Shown here piece after piece: positions 13,360 through 30,160 of a stretch of 64,000 nt of DNA. The DNA comes from Theobroma cacao (taxonomy: Eukaryota; Streptophyta; Magnoliopsida; Malvales; Malvaceae). The number at the start of each line of letters is the position of its first letter. Positions within the stretch are counted from its first letter, which is position 1. The position numbers and the translations under genes were made by a program. A model generated the notes under the pieces. The model saw only the letters and a program-made list of their open reading frames with translations. It ran no database searches and had not been told where the DNA came from. Where the stretch lies: the NCBI RefSeq assembly GCF_000208745.1, contig NC_030859.1:4392593-4456592 (forward strand), written 5' to 3'.

Positions 13360-13621
13360 AGTAAATGAGGATGGATGAGTGACTTTAGGTAATGGTAGCT
13401 GGAAAGAATAGAAGAAAGGAGCAGCACTTGAAAAATGCATTTGCAGAGGAGAGAAAAGGTGAGAGAAAGGGGGAGAGGCGCTACACAGCCAGAGTAATAA
13501 GAAAAAATTTAATTAGGGTTTTTAAAGTAGAATGATGGTTTGGAGCTTTTGGACACCTGGGTCCTAATAGGGTTTTAGGGGTTGTTCAGGCTTTTANCGT
13601 AACTAAACGTAAACGTAAGTA

Positions 13622-13624
<3 letters not shown>

Positions 13625-13658
<34 letters not shown>
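13625..13658. repeat. (GA)n microsatellite
   Basis: About 17 GA units. It lies 28 bp after an ambiguous base (N at 13597), so its length may be an assembly estimate. Confidence 0.95.
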
Positions 13659-13659
<1 letters not shown>

Positions 13660-13660
<1 letters not shown>

Positions 13661-14493
13661 AGAAGGAATTTTCCCAATGATTCCTTATGCCCATTATGTA
13701 ACTTGGAGGAAGAATCGGTTATTCATGCTTTGAGGGATTGTCTTTTGGCTTATACATTATGGATAAGATTGTTGCCACAAAATCAGTAAGGTAGATTCCA
13801 TTCACTCTCTTTGTTTGATCAGTTTTCTGTCAATTTAAAGAAAAATAAAAATTCGTGAATGGTATTTCTTGGAGCAAGACGCTTGGTGCTGCATGTTGGC
13901 TTCTATGGAAATGGAGAAATCTATTCATATTTGAAATAAGAATATTACTATGGCGAGCCGATTGTGTTTCATTCAGAGTTGAACACAAGACGTACATGCT
14001 ACGAGAACCATTTGTTTGTTATTGTAAATATTGATGGGGCATTTCGACAATCTCTTCAAATGGCAATAGCAGGAGAAGCAATAAGAGACGCACAAGGTGA
14101 ATGGAAAGGAGGCTTCTCAATTAAGTTAGGAAAATGCACAGCTAATAAAGCAAGCTTTGGGGTGTTCATGAAAGGTTCAAGTTGGCATGGGACTTGGGAT
14201 ATAGGAGAATCGATCTCCCAGCTGATAACAAGATGATGGTTCAGGCTATAAAGGCATTATCTCCCCTTCCTTGTTCAAACTCAGAACTTGATTTAGTCAA
14301 TTCAACAACTCATTCATAGACAGTGAAAGGTAATCACATGTCATGTCTTTAGTGAAGGCAACAGAGTAGCAAACTACATGGCCAATAAAGGTTTTTTTTT
14401 TTTTTAAGGGGCCAATAAAGGTTTCTTGTTGGATAATAAATTAGTACCTTGTGATAATCCTCCTCTGGACTTTCAAGATTTATTCTATGATGT
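13660..14493 (+). pseudogene. LINE ORF2 3' fragment (zinc knuckle + RNase H), broken
   Basis: Plus-strand frames give CPLCNLEEESVIHALRDC, the zinc-binding block found near the end of plant LINE reverse transcriptases. A type-I RNase H-like stretch follows at about 14010-14340 (NIDGAFRQS, IRDAQGEWKGGFSIKLGKC). After a frameshift near 14155 it continues with NKMMVQAI and, near 14365, EGNRVANYMANKG. Several stops and frame changes show that it is dead. The reverse transcriptase part is absent. The 3' end is interrupted by the solo LTR at 14494, and the tail probably resumes after 16143 and ends in a short A run near 16205. Confidence 0.85.
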
Positions 14494-16143
14494 TGTTAGC
14501 TTTATTAGGTTTAAAATTATTATAGTTTTGAGATGACAAAAGTGATCAAAATTACTTCAATGATTTTTGAACTTCTTTGAGTAATCCTTGAACTTGTTTG
14601 AATGATTTTTGAAATTGTTTGAAAATGTTTATGAACTTAATTTATTAATGTTAAAAACTCTCATATATTTGCTTTTAAAGTGCATAAGTGTTTCCATGTG
14701 AAAAATAATCTAAACTGTTTAAATGATCTTTGAACTTGTTTGAATAATTTTTAAAGTTGTTTAAATGAGTTTTTGAACTTGTTTGAATAGTTTTTTAAAC
14801 TTTTTTAAATAAGTTTTGAAGTGCCTAAGTGTTTCCATGTGAAAAGTTTCAAAATTATTTGAATGAGTTTTGAAAATTGCTTTAATGATTTTCGAACTTA
14901 TTTGAATAGCTTTTAAACTTGTTTAAATTAGTTTTAAACCTCCCTTACATATGATTTTGAAATGTCTAAGTATTTGGCGTCAAATTGGGTTCAAAAAGAA
15001 GAATTTTTTATATTTTAAGCTACAAGTATCGATACTTTGGTCAAAAGTATCGATACATTTAAAATAGAATGATTTTGCCAAAAATGCATGAATATATTTC
15101 CAAATGTCTGGAAACATTTTAAAATGTATCGATACATTCCAAAATGTATCGATACATGCGGTCTAAAACTAACCGTTACACACGAAAATCAAATGAAAAA
15201 TGGTTATTTTCTTCATCAAACCTTCTCCAACTATAAAAGGACTTCTCCAACACATTTACAAGTTTAGAAGAGTGTAGAAAAACATTATTTGATCAAGAAT
15301 CAAATTATATGAAGAAAAAGAAGAAAAAAAAAGGAGAAACCAAGTTAAAGCAAGTAATTCAGATTCTTCCACCAAGCTTTTAAGGTTTCTTGTGTTATGA
15401 TTCCTTTGTGTCAATATTATTATATTTTGTAATTATTTTTATACTCATCATATTCTTCCTACATTGTACTTACTTAGCAAAACCCACTTTCTAAAAGTAT
15501 CTTTTCCATTCAAAATTGTAAGAGAGAAAAAGGCTACGTCTTAGTTTTTAAAAAGCATTATGAAGGTTGTGCTTGATTCATAAAAGACATTATATTAAAA
15601 GGTTGTGCTTGATCCTTGAAAGGCATTGTAAAGGTTATACTTGAACTTTAAAAAATACTTTGCAAAGTAAATTTGAAATTCCTTAGTGAACTAAGGGAGA
15701 GAACGTAAGCAAAGAAGCAAAACTTTTATAAAAATATTGTGTATACTTTCTTTATTTTTCACTCCTTGAATTTATGCATTTACATTAAAGAATTTATCAA
15801 ATTTTTTCTTAATTTGTTTATTCCTTAATTTACTCTTCAAATTATTGTTGACACACTTTGATAGAAAACAAATTTATGAAAATTATTTTTAGCTTGACTT
15901 GATTGGAAGCTTGTGAAATTTTTACACTAGTGCAATTTGCCTTAAAGAGTTAAAAAATTTATTTTCAACTTATTTGATCATTATTTTGCTTAAATTACTT
16001 TTGGCATACTTTAAAGTGAAAACAAATTTGAAAAACTTGTTTTCAAACTTGCCTTCATAAAAAGTTTAAACTTGTTAAAAAGAATTTTTAAAAATCCAAT
16101 TCACCCTTTCTTGGATATTTTTCTCATTATTATAGAGCTAACA
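14494..16143. mobile_element. Solo LTR nested in the LINE fragment
   Basis: It starts TGTTAGCT and ends AGCTAACA, a perfect 8-bp terminal inverted repeat of the TG...CA kind that bounds LTRs. Length is 1650 bp. Inside are a TATA-like CTATAAAAGG at 15231-15240, four GTATCGATAC palindromes (15026, 15047, 15126, 15146) and a stretch of diverged repeats of TTTGAACTTGTTTGAATGA type at 14540-14940. No polyprotein or second LTR is present, so it is a solo LTR. The flanking 5-mers (gatgt / ctttt) do not match as a target duplication, although gatgt recurs at 16153. Confidence 0.72.
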
Positions 16144-17322
16144 CTTTTAACGGATGTATTGGGACTTTGTATAGCAAGTTTGATAAGAATAAAATTTGTT
16201 TTCTCTTTAAAAAAAATGACAAATAGTATTTTGATTAATAACAACTAATCAAACATCATGACTTATTTAATTCAAAATAAAAATATAAAAATTTAATTAA
16301 AAGTAATAAAACAATAAAGATTCATTTAAATTTTTTTAAATAATTTAGAAATTTTTTAAATATTATACTTATAGTTTTGATATCGAATAAATAATTCAAC
16401 GATAAATATATGTATCATTGATTCTCGTATATAAATTTATATTTAAGTTAATAGTAAATTTCAATCCCTGTTTTAATAAAAGAAAGACTTTTTACTTTTA
16501 TGCACTGTGATTGGATGAGATGATGGGCTGGGAAAGTAGTTTTTTAAAGACATTGTGAGTTATTTAGGTTGAAAATTGAAGAGAATTGTGGCTACAAGCC
16601 GACCAAATTCCATTAAAGGTTGAATGAAGAGAGTTTGGTAGGTACAACTTGCAGCAGTTATTATTATCTACCTTTAAAGGGATCTTTATAAATGCCGACA
16701 TAAAGATTTTACAAGTGAAGTATGCATACAATATATCACGTGCAAAATGTGCACAATTTGTTGTGTCTACACTTCAAACCAGATCATTTTTACTCGTCAC
16801 CTACCTTCCTAATCTGATTTCTTTTTCTGCCATTGGCATGCAAGGTTACTCATCACCTGACCATTTCCCAAACCCAGTCAATAACAGTGAGAAAACATAC
16901 AATGACAATGGTAATGGCAATGGCAGAAATCTATAGATTTCAGCCTTCTCCAAGGGAATGTGTGTTAATGCTAGAGAAGTTAACAGTAGAACTAAACGAA
17001 GGTTTTGGTAGTAGCATTGCCTTCTCATATGACAGCAGAACAAAGAGCATTGCCATAGCATTATATTTCAAGACATAAAGAGATAAATCACAATTGGAAG
17101 TTTCTGAATCAAAATTTTCTTTATTATTGCTTCTTGACAGCAACTTTCTCTGTTGCAAGTATAACAGTTACATTGTTAAGGAAACAACATGCTGGTTTTC
17201 TTTTTCTTTAGCAATGATTTTTTGACCGATCTAATTTGTCAGGAAAATTTTATAAATTTAATTTCCTTGTAAAGGAGAAATATTTAGATAAAAAATTGAA
17301 AAGTTGCCTGCTGTGCTATTAC
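16144..17322. other. Gene-free interval (LINE tail, AT-rich, WCRKC2 3' flank)
   Basis: After the probable LINE tail (to about 16205) and a relative of the 12.7-kb repeat, the DNA is unremarkable. The WCRKC2 3' UTR should occupy the last few hundred bases. Short frames at 16649-17158 resemble nothing known. Confidence 0.5.
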
Positions 17323-21438
<4,116 letters not shown>

Positions 21439-21734
21439 TGCAGGGAATGTTTGTTGTTTTTTTTTTTTTTTTTATAAACGGAAAGAAAAAGAGTATAGTA
21501 TATTTGGTAAAGGTGTAAAAGGTATCAGGTTAAAACCCTGAATAAGAAGAGAAGGAACAGGGAATGGGCTGCTTGATGGGACCGGGAGCCTCAACCTGTT
21601 TCAGGATTTTCAAGGAAGATATTTTCGACAGGCCTTTAGAGTTCGTGGAGTCCTATGTTAGATTGAGCAGACATCAATGACCAGTGAATTAAACTGTTTC
21701 GGCTGTCGGATTGGGCTTTTCCTTTGTCCGTTTC
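21439..21734. other. WCRKC2 upstream region
   Basis: This contains a T run (21450-21473) just upstream of the start and then the presumed promoter. No motif was recognised with confidence. Confidence 0.4.
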
Positions 21735-21796
21735 TGATACACCAAAGAATAGAGGTCCCTTTCTACATAACGAAGGGCCAAAAGTAAAACAAACTC

Positions 21797-22016
21797 TGAT
21801 TTTCTTTTCTTGGCCAAAGCAACCTTTGAAATTTAAACAGTGGAAAAGTAAGAGTCCTGTCATATGCCAAAACCATAAACTGGAACTCACTCAGTTGGCC
21901 TCCCAACAAAACAGATCCAAGCTATTTTACAGTTCATGGTCTCTCCATCGACGCACAGGGTTACATATTGGTGTGTCAGATACAGATTTCTTAAAAACAA
22001 ATTTTGTTATTATTGA
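21797..22016. other. 220-bp segment present in block A, absent from block B
   Basis: In block A this segment is bounded by the 9-mer TGATTTTCT at 21797-21805 and 22017-22025. Block B has a single TGATTTTCT at the matching place (about 35119). The difference fits a deletion between short direct repeats in B. Confidence 0.8.
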
Positions 22017-25000
22017 TGATTTTCTATCTCAAGTTTTGATTCAAAGGTTTCACTAACTAAATTAGTTGATACTTTCAGTCATTACCATTTCAGTTTAAAT
22101 ATGAGCTTGTTTGTCAAGCTGGTGAGACCAACAATATTGCTCAATTGCTAGCTTTAAATTTAATCACTCTGAAAAAACAAAACCAAAGAATACATCTGGA
22201 TGAAATGAATGATAATATATCAGATTATTCTTAAAAGCTTGAAGTATGTCAAGTACCTTGGGAGACGATTTAGTCAAAAGTTTACAAGAAATTCACAATT
22301 AAAACAGGAAAGGGTAATGAAATTTTAGGAAGTAAACTACTACATGAAGGAAGTAGCAAGAATCTTTAAGTTAAAATCCACATCCGACTTCAATCACGTA
22401 AGCAGTTGGTTTTCAATTCTGCTTAAACGAGTTTGTGTGTAGAGCACTCCTTATGTGTGAAAACGCCTGCCTGGAGTGGAAATGGAGTTGTGGTTGTTAT
22501 TGGCTTCTAATGGTTCCAAAGAGAAAGGAATCGGCCTCCCCATCATTCTCTATGTTGCTTTGTCAATCCGAAATTTAAGATGAAGCATGTGGAAAATGCT
22601 GCAAAGACATTCGGCCTCCTCCTGAAGCCAGTAGTAGACCACTTGAAATTTTCATGGCACATGATCTTGAAAAAAGCAAGCTTCTATGTTAGAACAAAAC
22701 AGAATAAATCTAGATGAAGAAGGAACATAACTAACTGGCAATAATCATAGAAACATTTGAAGGAAAAGGAAGCAAGTGACAAGGCATACCTCAAATACCA
22801 AATGGCAGCCTCGAATGCAATGCACAACAATTGAAGATCACTATTTGCAGGTCTGCATACCTTCTATCCCAGAAAGCAGAAGTCAACTCCGTATTATGGA
22901 AACATAACTTTCAGCACTGACCAGAGAAGCATCAATGTTAGCTTTAGTTGTGTTAGACATCAGTGGAGCAATCACAAAAGTATTTGTTCAAGTTACAGAA
23001 TTTGTTCTAATTGTAACCGTGTGCTAATGACTGAACCTAGTCTGTATAGCATGTTCAATTTCAAAATAGTATGAAATTTCTTGAAAAAGGACCTTCAAAA
23101 GTTTGATAATAATAATTAGCTACTGGCACGAGTTACCCGCATTTGATTTGTTGCAGATCCTTTAGTGGAAGAGCCAGAGAAAAATATACCGGATAAGATA
23201 TCTGCTAAGAATGTGGTGAAATACTTTTAATTGGCTATTAAGAATTTAAAGAGAACCAATAAATAACAAGTAATGAGACACGAAGAGTTGTGAGCCTTTA
23301 TGATATAGCAAAAAAAACATCTTTATAGAGTAAACCCCCATAAAGCATAAAGTCAACCTGCCTTCGTGAAGTTTTGTGAGTTGCTGAGATCTTCAAAGTC
23401 CAAATTCTGATAGTACATCTCAAAAACTTTGAAAACTCTGAAAGGATAATAGAAACACTATTAAAAAGAACTAAGCAATTTAGAGTCATCTTTGAGAGGG
23501 AAAATAATGAAAATAACAAAGTGATACAACCTCAATAAAAACTTATAAACAAAGGGAACAATGACCTGTCTATGACTATTTCATTTCATCACATGGCTGT
23601 CAATTTTCCAACAGAACATGTGAAAGTTAGGTGAAATTCTGTCCACTCTCCCTCTAGAATCCACAAGAAGAACAATTCCTTAATCTGCTGGAAATGAAGC
23701 AATTTCAACATCCCTCTTACTGGTATGAAGAGATAACCTAAATGCAACAACATTAAGAGAACTTAACAACTTAAATCTTTCACTAATCTGAGAGTTGAGA
23801 ACACTTTAAATTGCTGTTTTCCAGAAAAAAAAGAAGTGTCATAGTACTGAACTGATGAAACAGAATATATATACTGACTGCTGGCATCTTCTCCATTTGG
23901 ACAACAACTAATGCTTTATGCAAGTACTTGATGCCATCATTGCCTTTCTCATTTCAGGGAAGGATGCCGATTGCAGCTTAAACATCCAAACAAACATACT
24001 ATAAAGTCAATGCAAGTATACCATGAGTTCAGAAGTAAAACTAACTAAATGTCCAAAGCAGCTTGAAGCAGAGGACATAATCCACATTTAATGGAGGGCT
24101 GTCTGTGAGGAAAGTTTCTGTGTTAGTGACATATAATAATTGATTATTGACAGATAAATTTCTTGATCCATTATGAAAGCTAGAATTGCAAAGGAAAAAA
24201 AAAAAAGCCTACCTGGTTTTCGTCATGTCTGATAATACAGCTCTTCTTTCTTCAACTTTTTAGTTTAGAACAACAAAAGAAATGCATTAAACAGAAAAGG
24301 CTAGCCAGTCTTCAGAAAGATTGCAAGAAATTGGAGGTTGATGCCATGCTTGTCGATCACAGTTGCAAACACAAGATTGTTGCAAGAAAACCTCAAATTT
24401 GCCTAGAACATAGGATAAAAAACCAGGTAAAAATTCATTAGATAAGTGTCAGCAATGATCAGTATATGCAGGAGTAAACCAAATACACATTATGTGAAAG
24501 AAAGTTCTGGAAGTTGTAAATAAACCAAAGGCACATTAAGTTGGGAAAAAATTGAAAATGATGTAGAAATGAAACAAAACAAGATGATCTTATAGTTGAT
24601 ACAAACAATAAAGAGTGCAAAAGAATACCAGAATGAATTAGGCACCTCTTCATAGGAATGACACTATACTAGTCCTTGAGTTGGGAGTATAGCAATCATT
24701 AATTTTCACCTCGTTCAGACCACAAAACAGTCCCTCAAAAGGCAAGGAATCAAATTCAACCAACTCCAATACATGGATTGCTGCAATTTGAAGTTAACCC
24801 ACACATATTCTCAAGTTTCATTGAGAGGGCAAGATCTCGATTAGCTTAGGACAATTTAAGTAAAGTTCTTTGAGATGAGCCCCAACATTCTTCATTGTCT
24901 TCAGAAAAAACTCATTCCTGCCATTTTAAGTTTCATTAAAACCTTGATGCTTCATTGGAAACAAGTATGTGAGAGAGTGGATTTGAATTTGATTTGTTCA

Positions 25001-25369
25001 TTTTTGTGACAATTACTGTAGTCATTACGTTTAAGAGAGTAAAAAAGGATGTATTTGGAATTCAATTTTCTATCTAGGTATTTTAAATTCACTACATAAG
25101 AGATACTTTATAAATCCATATGTTTAACTGTAATTAGAAAACTCATATATTTATGAGTATTATCAAGTAACTTTTACTAAATTCGAAATCCAAATCCATA
25201 GTCTCTAATATATATTCCCAAATGCAATCTAAAATTTCATGGAACCTGGATGGCTTTGTTGCTCAAGGAATGTGATCATGGAAGTTAGAAAACTACTTTG
25301 AAAAGGAGCAGCTCTCCAAGTTGTTTGAGCAGTCCTTGAACCGAACAAATCATGATAATGAAACTAACC

Positions 25370-25705
25370 ATCTGGTATGAACTAAAGAATATGGTAGTCA
25401 TTGATTTCATACTATACAAGAGAGGAAGGAGTTGAAATCTGAGCACACCATCATTCCAGCTCTAGGAAGTCCAAATTTGGAGTGAAGTATGCAGAGCTTG
25501 ATGCGAAGATGTTGATGAAAACGTTCATGCAATTAATTCTACTTAGAAAAATGAGGCCCTGTTGCTCCAGGCTGAAGCAAATCATGCAAGAGGAACATCA
25601 TTTGGGTGGGAATCAGTGATTAGAATTTGAAACTATGAGTCAAAAGAAGGAAGCTAGCAGGCTATAAAAAAATTTGCAGCAAATTAAGCATGTGATCCCT
25701 AGTGT
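25370..25705. repeat. Repeat D, copy 1 (CNL 3' flank repeat)
   Basis: One of three related segments (25370-25705, 38440-38760, 40050-40400). Shared parts include AGAATATGG, GTATGCAGAGCTTGATG, GAAAAATGAG and AGAGGAAC. Each copy lies just 3' of an LRR-coding end on the minus strand, so LRR end plus D appears to have been duplicated as a unit. Confidence 0.75.
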
Positions 25706-26040
25706 TATGAAAGAAATAGAGAATTTGGCATTAGAATGCAAGAAAAGATAACCTTTTCTCTTTCTTTTTCTATTTTGCTTTTCATGAAGAACTTAATCCA
25801 ACAATTAATAAAATTGTTACAAGAACAAGAGCATAATGCATTGTCAACAAAATGGTGGAAAAAAAATAACACACAATTCGTAAGTATTACTCTCACAAAC
25901 AAAAAAAAAATATAAGGAAAAAAATGAGAACACAGTACACAAACCTCAATCAATTAAAAATTTTTGAAAGAAAAATCAAAAAATAAATATGTAAAATAAA
26001 AGTTAGTGAAATTAAATGATAATGAATGAAGTACCTGAGT

Positions 26041-26550
26041 CAGACTGCGTTGATCAGGCCAAAGGACTACTTGAGACATTTATAGTCCTGCTACATAATG
26101 ACTTGTCCGTCAATCTCAATGACAGGGATGTGGGAAATCTTTGGCCAATCTTTACCTTCCTTCTTTTTGCAATTTCTTCCAGCAACGGACAATTTGTAAG
26201 CCATAAAGAAGAAAGGGAGATAGAAAGCCTCTTTGCTGGCATCAATTGGAGCTTTGGACAGTCCGAGATAACCAATGTGCGAAGAGATGTGAGGTGCTGA
26301 GAGCCCTTCTAGTCCAAAAACTGATTTGGAAGACGCCATATGTGAAAATGGGTAAGAGTAGAGGGCAGCAAATGTTCATCTGGAAAGGACACCATATCTT
26401 CTGCATCCCAGATTGAGAAGCTCGCAAGTGAAGGGAGTATTTTCAAACCCCAATCCTTCCTGCCCTAGAAATGTTCTAGTGGATGATAACTGATGCAATT
26501 CATGCGTAAGCATTCAAGGGATGTATACAAGAGGATTTTGCAATATATGA
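26041..26550 (-). pseudogene. Stray C-terminal LRR fragment, block A
   Basis: The minus strand encodes a CNL C-terminus: a frame ending KKEGKDWPKISHIPVIEID, the usual end of this CNL family, and upstream pieces of YTSLE and HPLES type separated by a deletion after the RKDWG-like segment near 26460. There is a one-base frameshift between LLEE and the CKKKEGKDW part, shared with block B. It has no NBS and lies 3' of the main CNL pseudogene, so it is a leftover of an internal tandem duplication. Confidence 0.78.
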
Positions 26551-26842
26551 TGCTGTTTTTTCCTCTTTATAAAGAAAATAAATTAAACAAATGATAGATA
26601 AAAAAAACAACACATTTCATGACTAAACTATGCAAACATCAAAGATAAGGAAAACTTTGCGAACACCACTAACGAACACACACCCAAAAAGGAAAAATGA
26701 AGATACTACACAAATCGGAATTAATTAAGAACTTTTTTTAAAAGAAAAATCAATAAATAAACAAGTAGCGTATATAAAGAATGGACAAGGGCTAGTGAAA
26801 TTAAATGCAAATGACTGGATCGAGTACCTGAGTGAGATTGCA

Positions 26843-29800
26843 TCAATTATGCCAAAGGGCCTCTTTCACAATGAATTCATTCTCAATGGAAATGATAGGA
26901 ATGGAAAGCCTCTTCACCGGCATGGATTGGAGCTCTGGACATCCAGAGATATGCAATTCGCGAAGACAGCTGAGGTGTTGAAAGCCCTTGTAGTCCAAAA
27001 ACTTAAGATTTGGAAGATTGAATATGTAAATTTTGGTAAGAGTTGAGGGCAGCAGATATTCATCTGGAAAAGACTCTATCTCTTCTGCATCATCCATTTG
27101 GAAGGTTGTAACTGAAGGGAGTCTTTCCAAACCCCAATCCTTCCTGCCCGCAATTAGCTTTTCACTTCTTCCGATTGTAATATCTTTTAATTTGGAGGGT
27201 AAACCTTTGGAAATGACTCAATTTCTGGACAATTGAATATTGTCAAATCCTCAAGGGATGGTAAGAGGGATTGCATTTGCTCAGGCAATGACTTCAAAAT
27301 TTTGCAATTAAAAAGCCTAAGTGTTGTCAGATTGGTGGCAGATAATCCCTCATCGGGAAAAGATATAAAATTAGGGCAGGTCTCGATTTTCAAAAAATTG
27401 AGACATGCGAGATGTTGGTGAGGGCCCTCTGATGCACCAATCGACTTCAAGCCTTTGCATGACCTGATACGGAGACGATTTAGCTTATGGAATGATCCTA
27501 TTGAGAAAGATTCTAGTGGATGATTGCTGTTGCCTGATATTTCTAAGCATTCAAGGGATGTATACGAAAGGATTTTGGAATAATCCAACGCATCACAGTT
27601 ATGGATGCCCAATTCCTTTAGCATAGTTGGTAGACTACCTTCAGGAAGAGATTTGAGTCCATAACAAAACCCCATTTCCAACTTTTCAAGATGAGTGCAG
27701 TGGCGCATCATCTGCTCCAATATGGAATCATTGATATTCGAATCATAGATCTTCAAATTGCGAAGCCCACAAGGCAATGGCTCCAATTGCAATGCATCAC
27801 ACTGGTTTAAGTAAAGTTCAGACATGCTTGGTGCCCTTGGAAGCAAGCCTCCAAGCTTCTCACATCTCACAATCGTAAGTTTCAATAAAGAAGGGAGGTG
27901 TTTGGGCAAAGACTTGGTTAACTTGGGACAATCTTCTATGTATAACTTTTGAAGAAGACAGAAAGCTCCATCTTTCAAACGAAACCATTCTTCCCACTCT
28001 GACATATCTGCGAATCTTAGAATTTCAAGAGATCCAAATGGTTTACTCGAAGCATCACCCTTCCCATAGAACTCATCACCCACTGTTACTACTTCAGAAA
28101 ACCCACTAATGGAGAGAGATTTCAAAGATGATAATCGCCCAAGCGGTGGCAAGAACAAGCAAAATATACAATCTCTCAATTGCAAAGATACTAAATTTGA
28201 GAAGGATGATGGCCCACCAATTCTGGATCTAAATAACGCAATTGAAGTACAATTGCAAACATTATAAATTGCAAACATTTCAATTGAAGTACAAGAGAGA
28301 TCTAAATAACGCAAATGCTTTAATTTTTCAATTTCTTCATTGATATTTTCATAGTTAGCCAAAGAAAGCAATCGTAAGGATCTTGATTTTAGTAAGAAGT
28401 CATCCATTATCACATTGGTAACCCAACAACGCAGTCGCAGTGACTTTATAGTTAAAAATGTACGTAAACTTTTAATTTCACATAAAGCCTCAAATTTTTT
28501 AAATACATCATATTTTTTCGGAATATTGGATAAATGACGGATCTTTTTTCTTATTTCACTTGAACACTTACCTTCCAATCTATAAGAGAATTTTCCCGAT
28601 ACAGATTTAAATTAAGTCATGCATGACAAAGCAAGATTTATTCCCACTTAATTGTTGAAAAAATGACCTGGATGTTAAATCTTCGAAGTGCTCACTACCT
28701 CGCAATTCCTCCATATTTACATCTTCTCCGTAGTATGCTAAAAGATCTTCAGCCATCCACAACCGAACGAGTTCTTCCTTTTGAAATTCATAATCTTTTG
28801 AATAACATGCAAAGCAACGCTTTAAATGGGAAGGAAGATAATAATAACTTAATCTGAGTGCTGGAAGAATATCATCCGTTATGTCCCACAAATTGCTGTT
28901 TAATACTTTATTCCAATCCTCAACATCTAATCTACAACGCAGAAGACCGGCAAGTGCTTTCACTGCTAGAGGCAGGCCTTTGCATCTTTTGACAATTCCT
29001 TCACCGATTGCCTTCAAATTTGGACGCAAGCTTGGGCTTGTATTAACAAATGCATGTTTTGCAAATAACAACCAACAATCCTCATCAGACAACTCACTGA
29101 GATGATGAGTTGGAACAGTCCCCATAGTGCGTGCAACCTCTTGATTACGTGTTGTTCAATAATCTTGCTATTTTTTGCCCCAAAATTGGAAGGACTTCTC
29201 AACTCTTCCCAATCAACATATTTCTCGTTTCAAACATCGTCCAAAACAAATAGAAACCTCTTTCCCAATAGCTTCTCCTTCAATTGAAGTTGAAGCTGAT
29301 TTAGGTTCTGACTATCATCACTGCTAGCAGTGATTTCTTCAAGCATGGTTTTGGTTACCCTTAAAGCATCAAATTCATCTGAAACACACACCCATGCTTT
29401 GACGTCAAACCATTTCTCCACGCTCTCGTCATTGTAGATCCATTGTGCAAGGGTGGTTTTACCAACCCTTCCCATACCCACTATTGAAATCACATCGATC
29501 TGATTTGCACTTGCATATTCTGGGTTCAGAAACTCCATGATCGCTTCTTTTTCATCATGTCTACCATAAACACCCGATTCATCCACCAGAGAAGTTGCAA
29601 GTGGTCTTGGAAATGACTTTTCTCCTCTACTTTCTTTCAAACCCAGGATGTCTTTTTGGTTGACTAAACATTCTAGTCTCTCAAGGATTTCTTCTAGTTT
29701 TGATCCCATCCCCCAATTGAAAGGATTGAGAGAAGAGATAAAGCTACATACCTGCTTTGCAGTACTAGTTTGATCCTCGGATTCCATCCTGCTTCGAAGA

Positions 29801-30072
29801 GCTTCAGTAGCGATCTCATCAAGGAGGTCCTCCGCATCATAAACAGCATCCTTGAGCTCATCAATCCAGCTTCTCACCTTTGGGTTCGTGATCTGCTCAT
29901 TTTCAGCATCATCGAGCACTGCTTTAACTGACATCAATGCTCGTTTCAGTTTCTTCAGCAGCCCGTCTTCAAGTTTCTTTCCCTTAAAAAGATTCAAAAC
30001 ATCCCGAGAAGCAATCCTCTCAACCAGCACCTGGATGGAAGCAGTGAGAAAAGCTTGACCCACCAAAGTCAT
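26843..30072 (-). pseudogene. CC-NBS-LRR resistance gene, block A copy (disabled)
   Basis: Starts [14 protein letters not shown] at 30072 and aligns along its whole length with the intact block B gene. The CC domain ([11 protein letters not shown]) and the P-loop, GMGRVGKTT (Arg where B has Gly), are still readable. Lesions: TGA replacing Trp of the kinase-2 LDDVW at 29232-29230; a one-base deletion in RNBS-B at about 29150; a net 11-nt loss right after the MHD-type motif (MHDLI) with a stop at about 28607; a roughly 0.5-kb loss of early LRRs near 28200-28280, replaced by short repeated filler; and a 4-nt loss near 27205 (FPK, stop at 27187). The remaining LRR frame runs 27130-26843. The protein could not act as a full immune receptor. 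A truncated CC-only product is conceivable but unsupported. Confidence 0.92.
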
Positions 30073-30160
30073 TTTTTTTTTTCGGTGATTAAAGAAAGGT
30101 TTGAAGAAGATCAAAGGAATTGATTCGCAAACAATGAAATGAAGAGTGGCTTTACTGAAG

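Larger units (their letters stand above)
21735..26040. other. Unrecognised sequence of block A, no gene supported
   Basis: Similar throughout to 35060-39124. Short frames exist (for example around 23298-23519 and 24459-24653, minus strand) and have relatives in block B, but they carry indels and resemble no protein family I know. It may be an old 3' flank or untranslated exons of the CNL gene. Confidence 0.5.

Noticed and set aside
14494..16143. Full LTR retrotransposon with coding region
   Set aside because: No gag, protease, integrase or reverse transcriptase reading and no second LTR; only a solo LTR is supported.
16649..17158. Cluster of short open frames on both strands
   Set aside because: Frames overlap each other on both strands and have random-looking composition; they lie downstream of WCRKC2.
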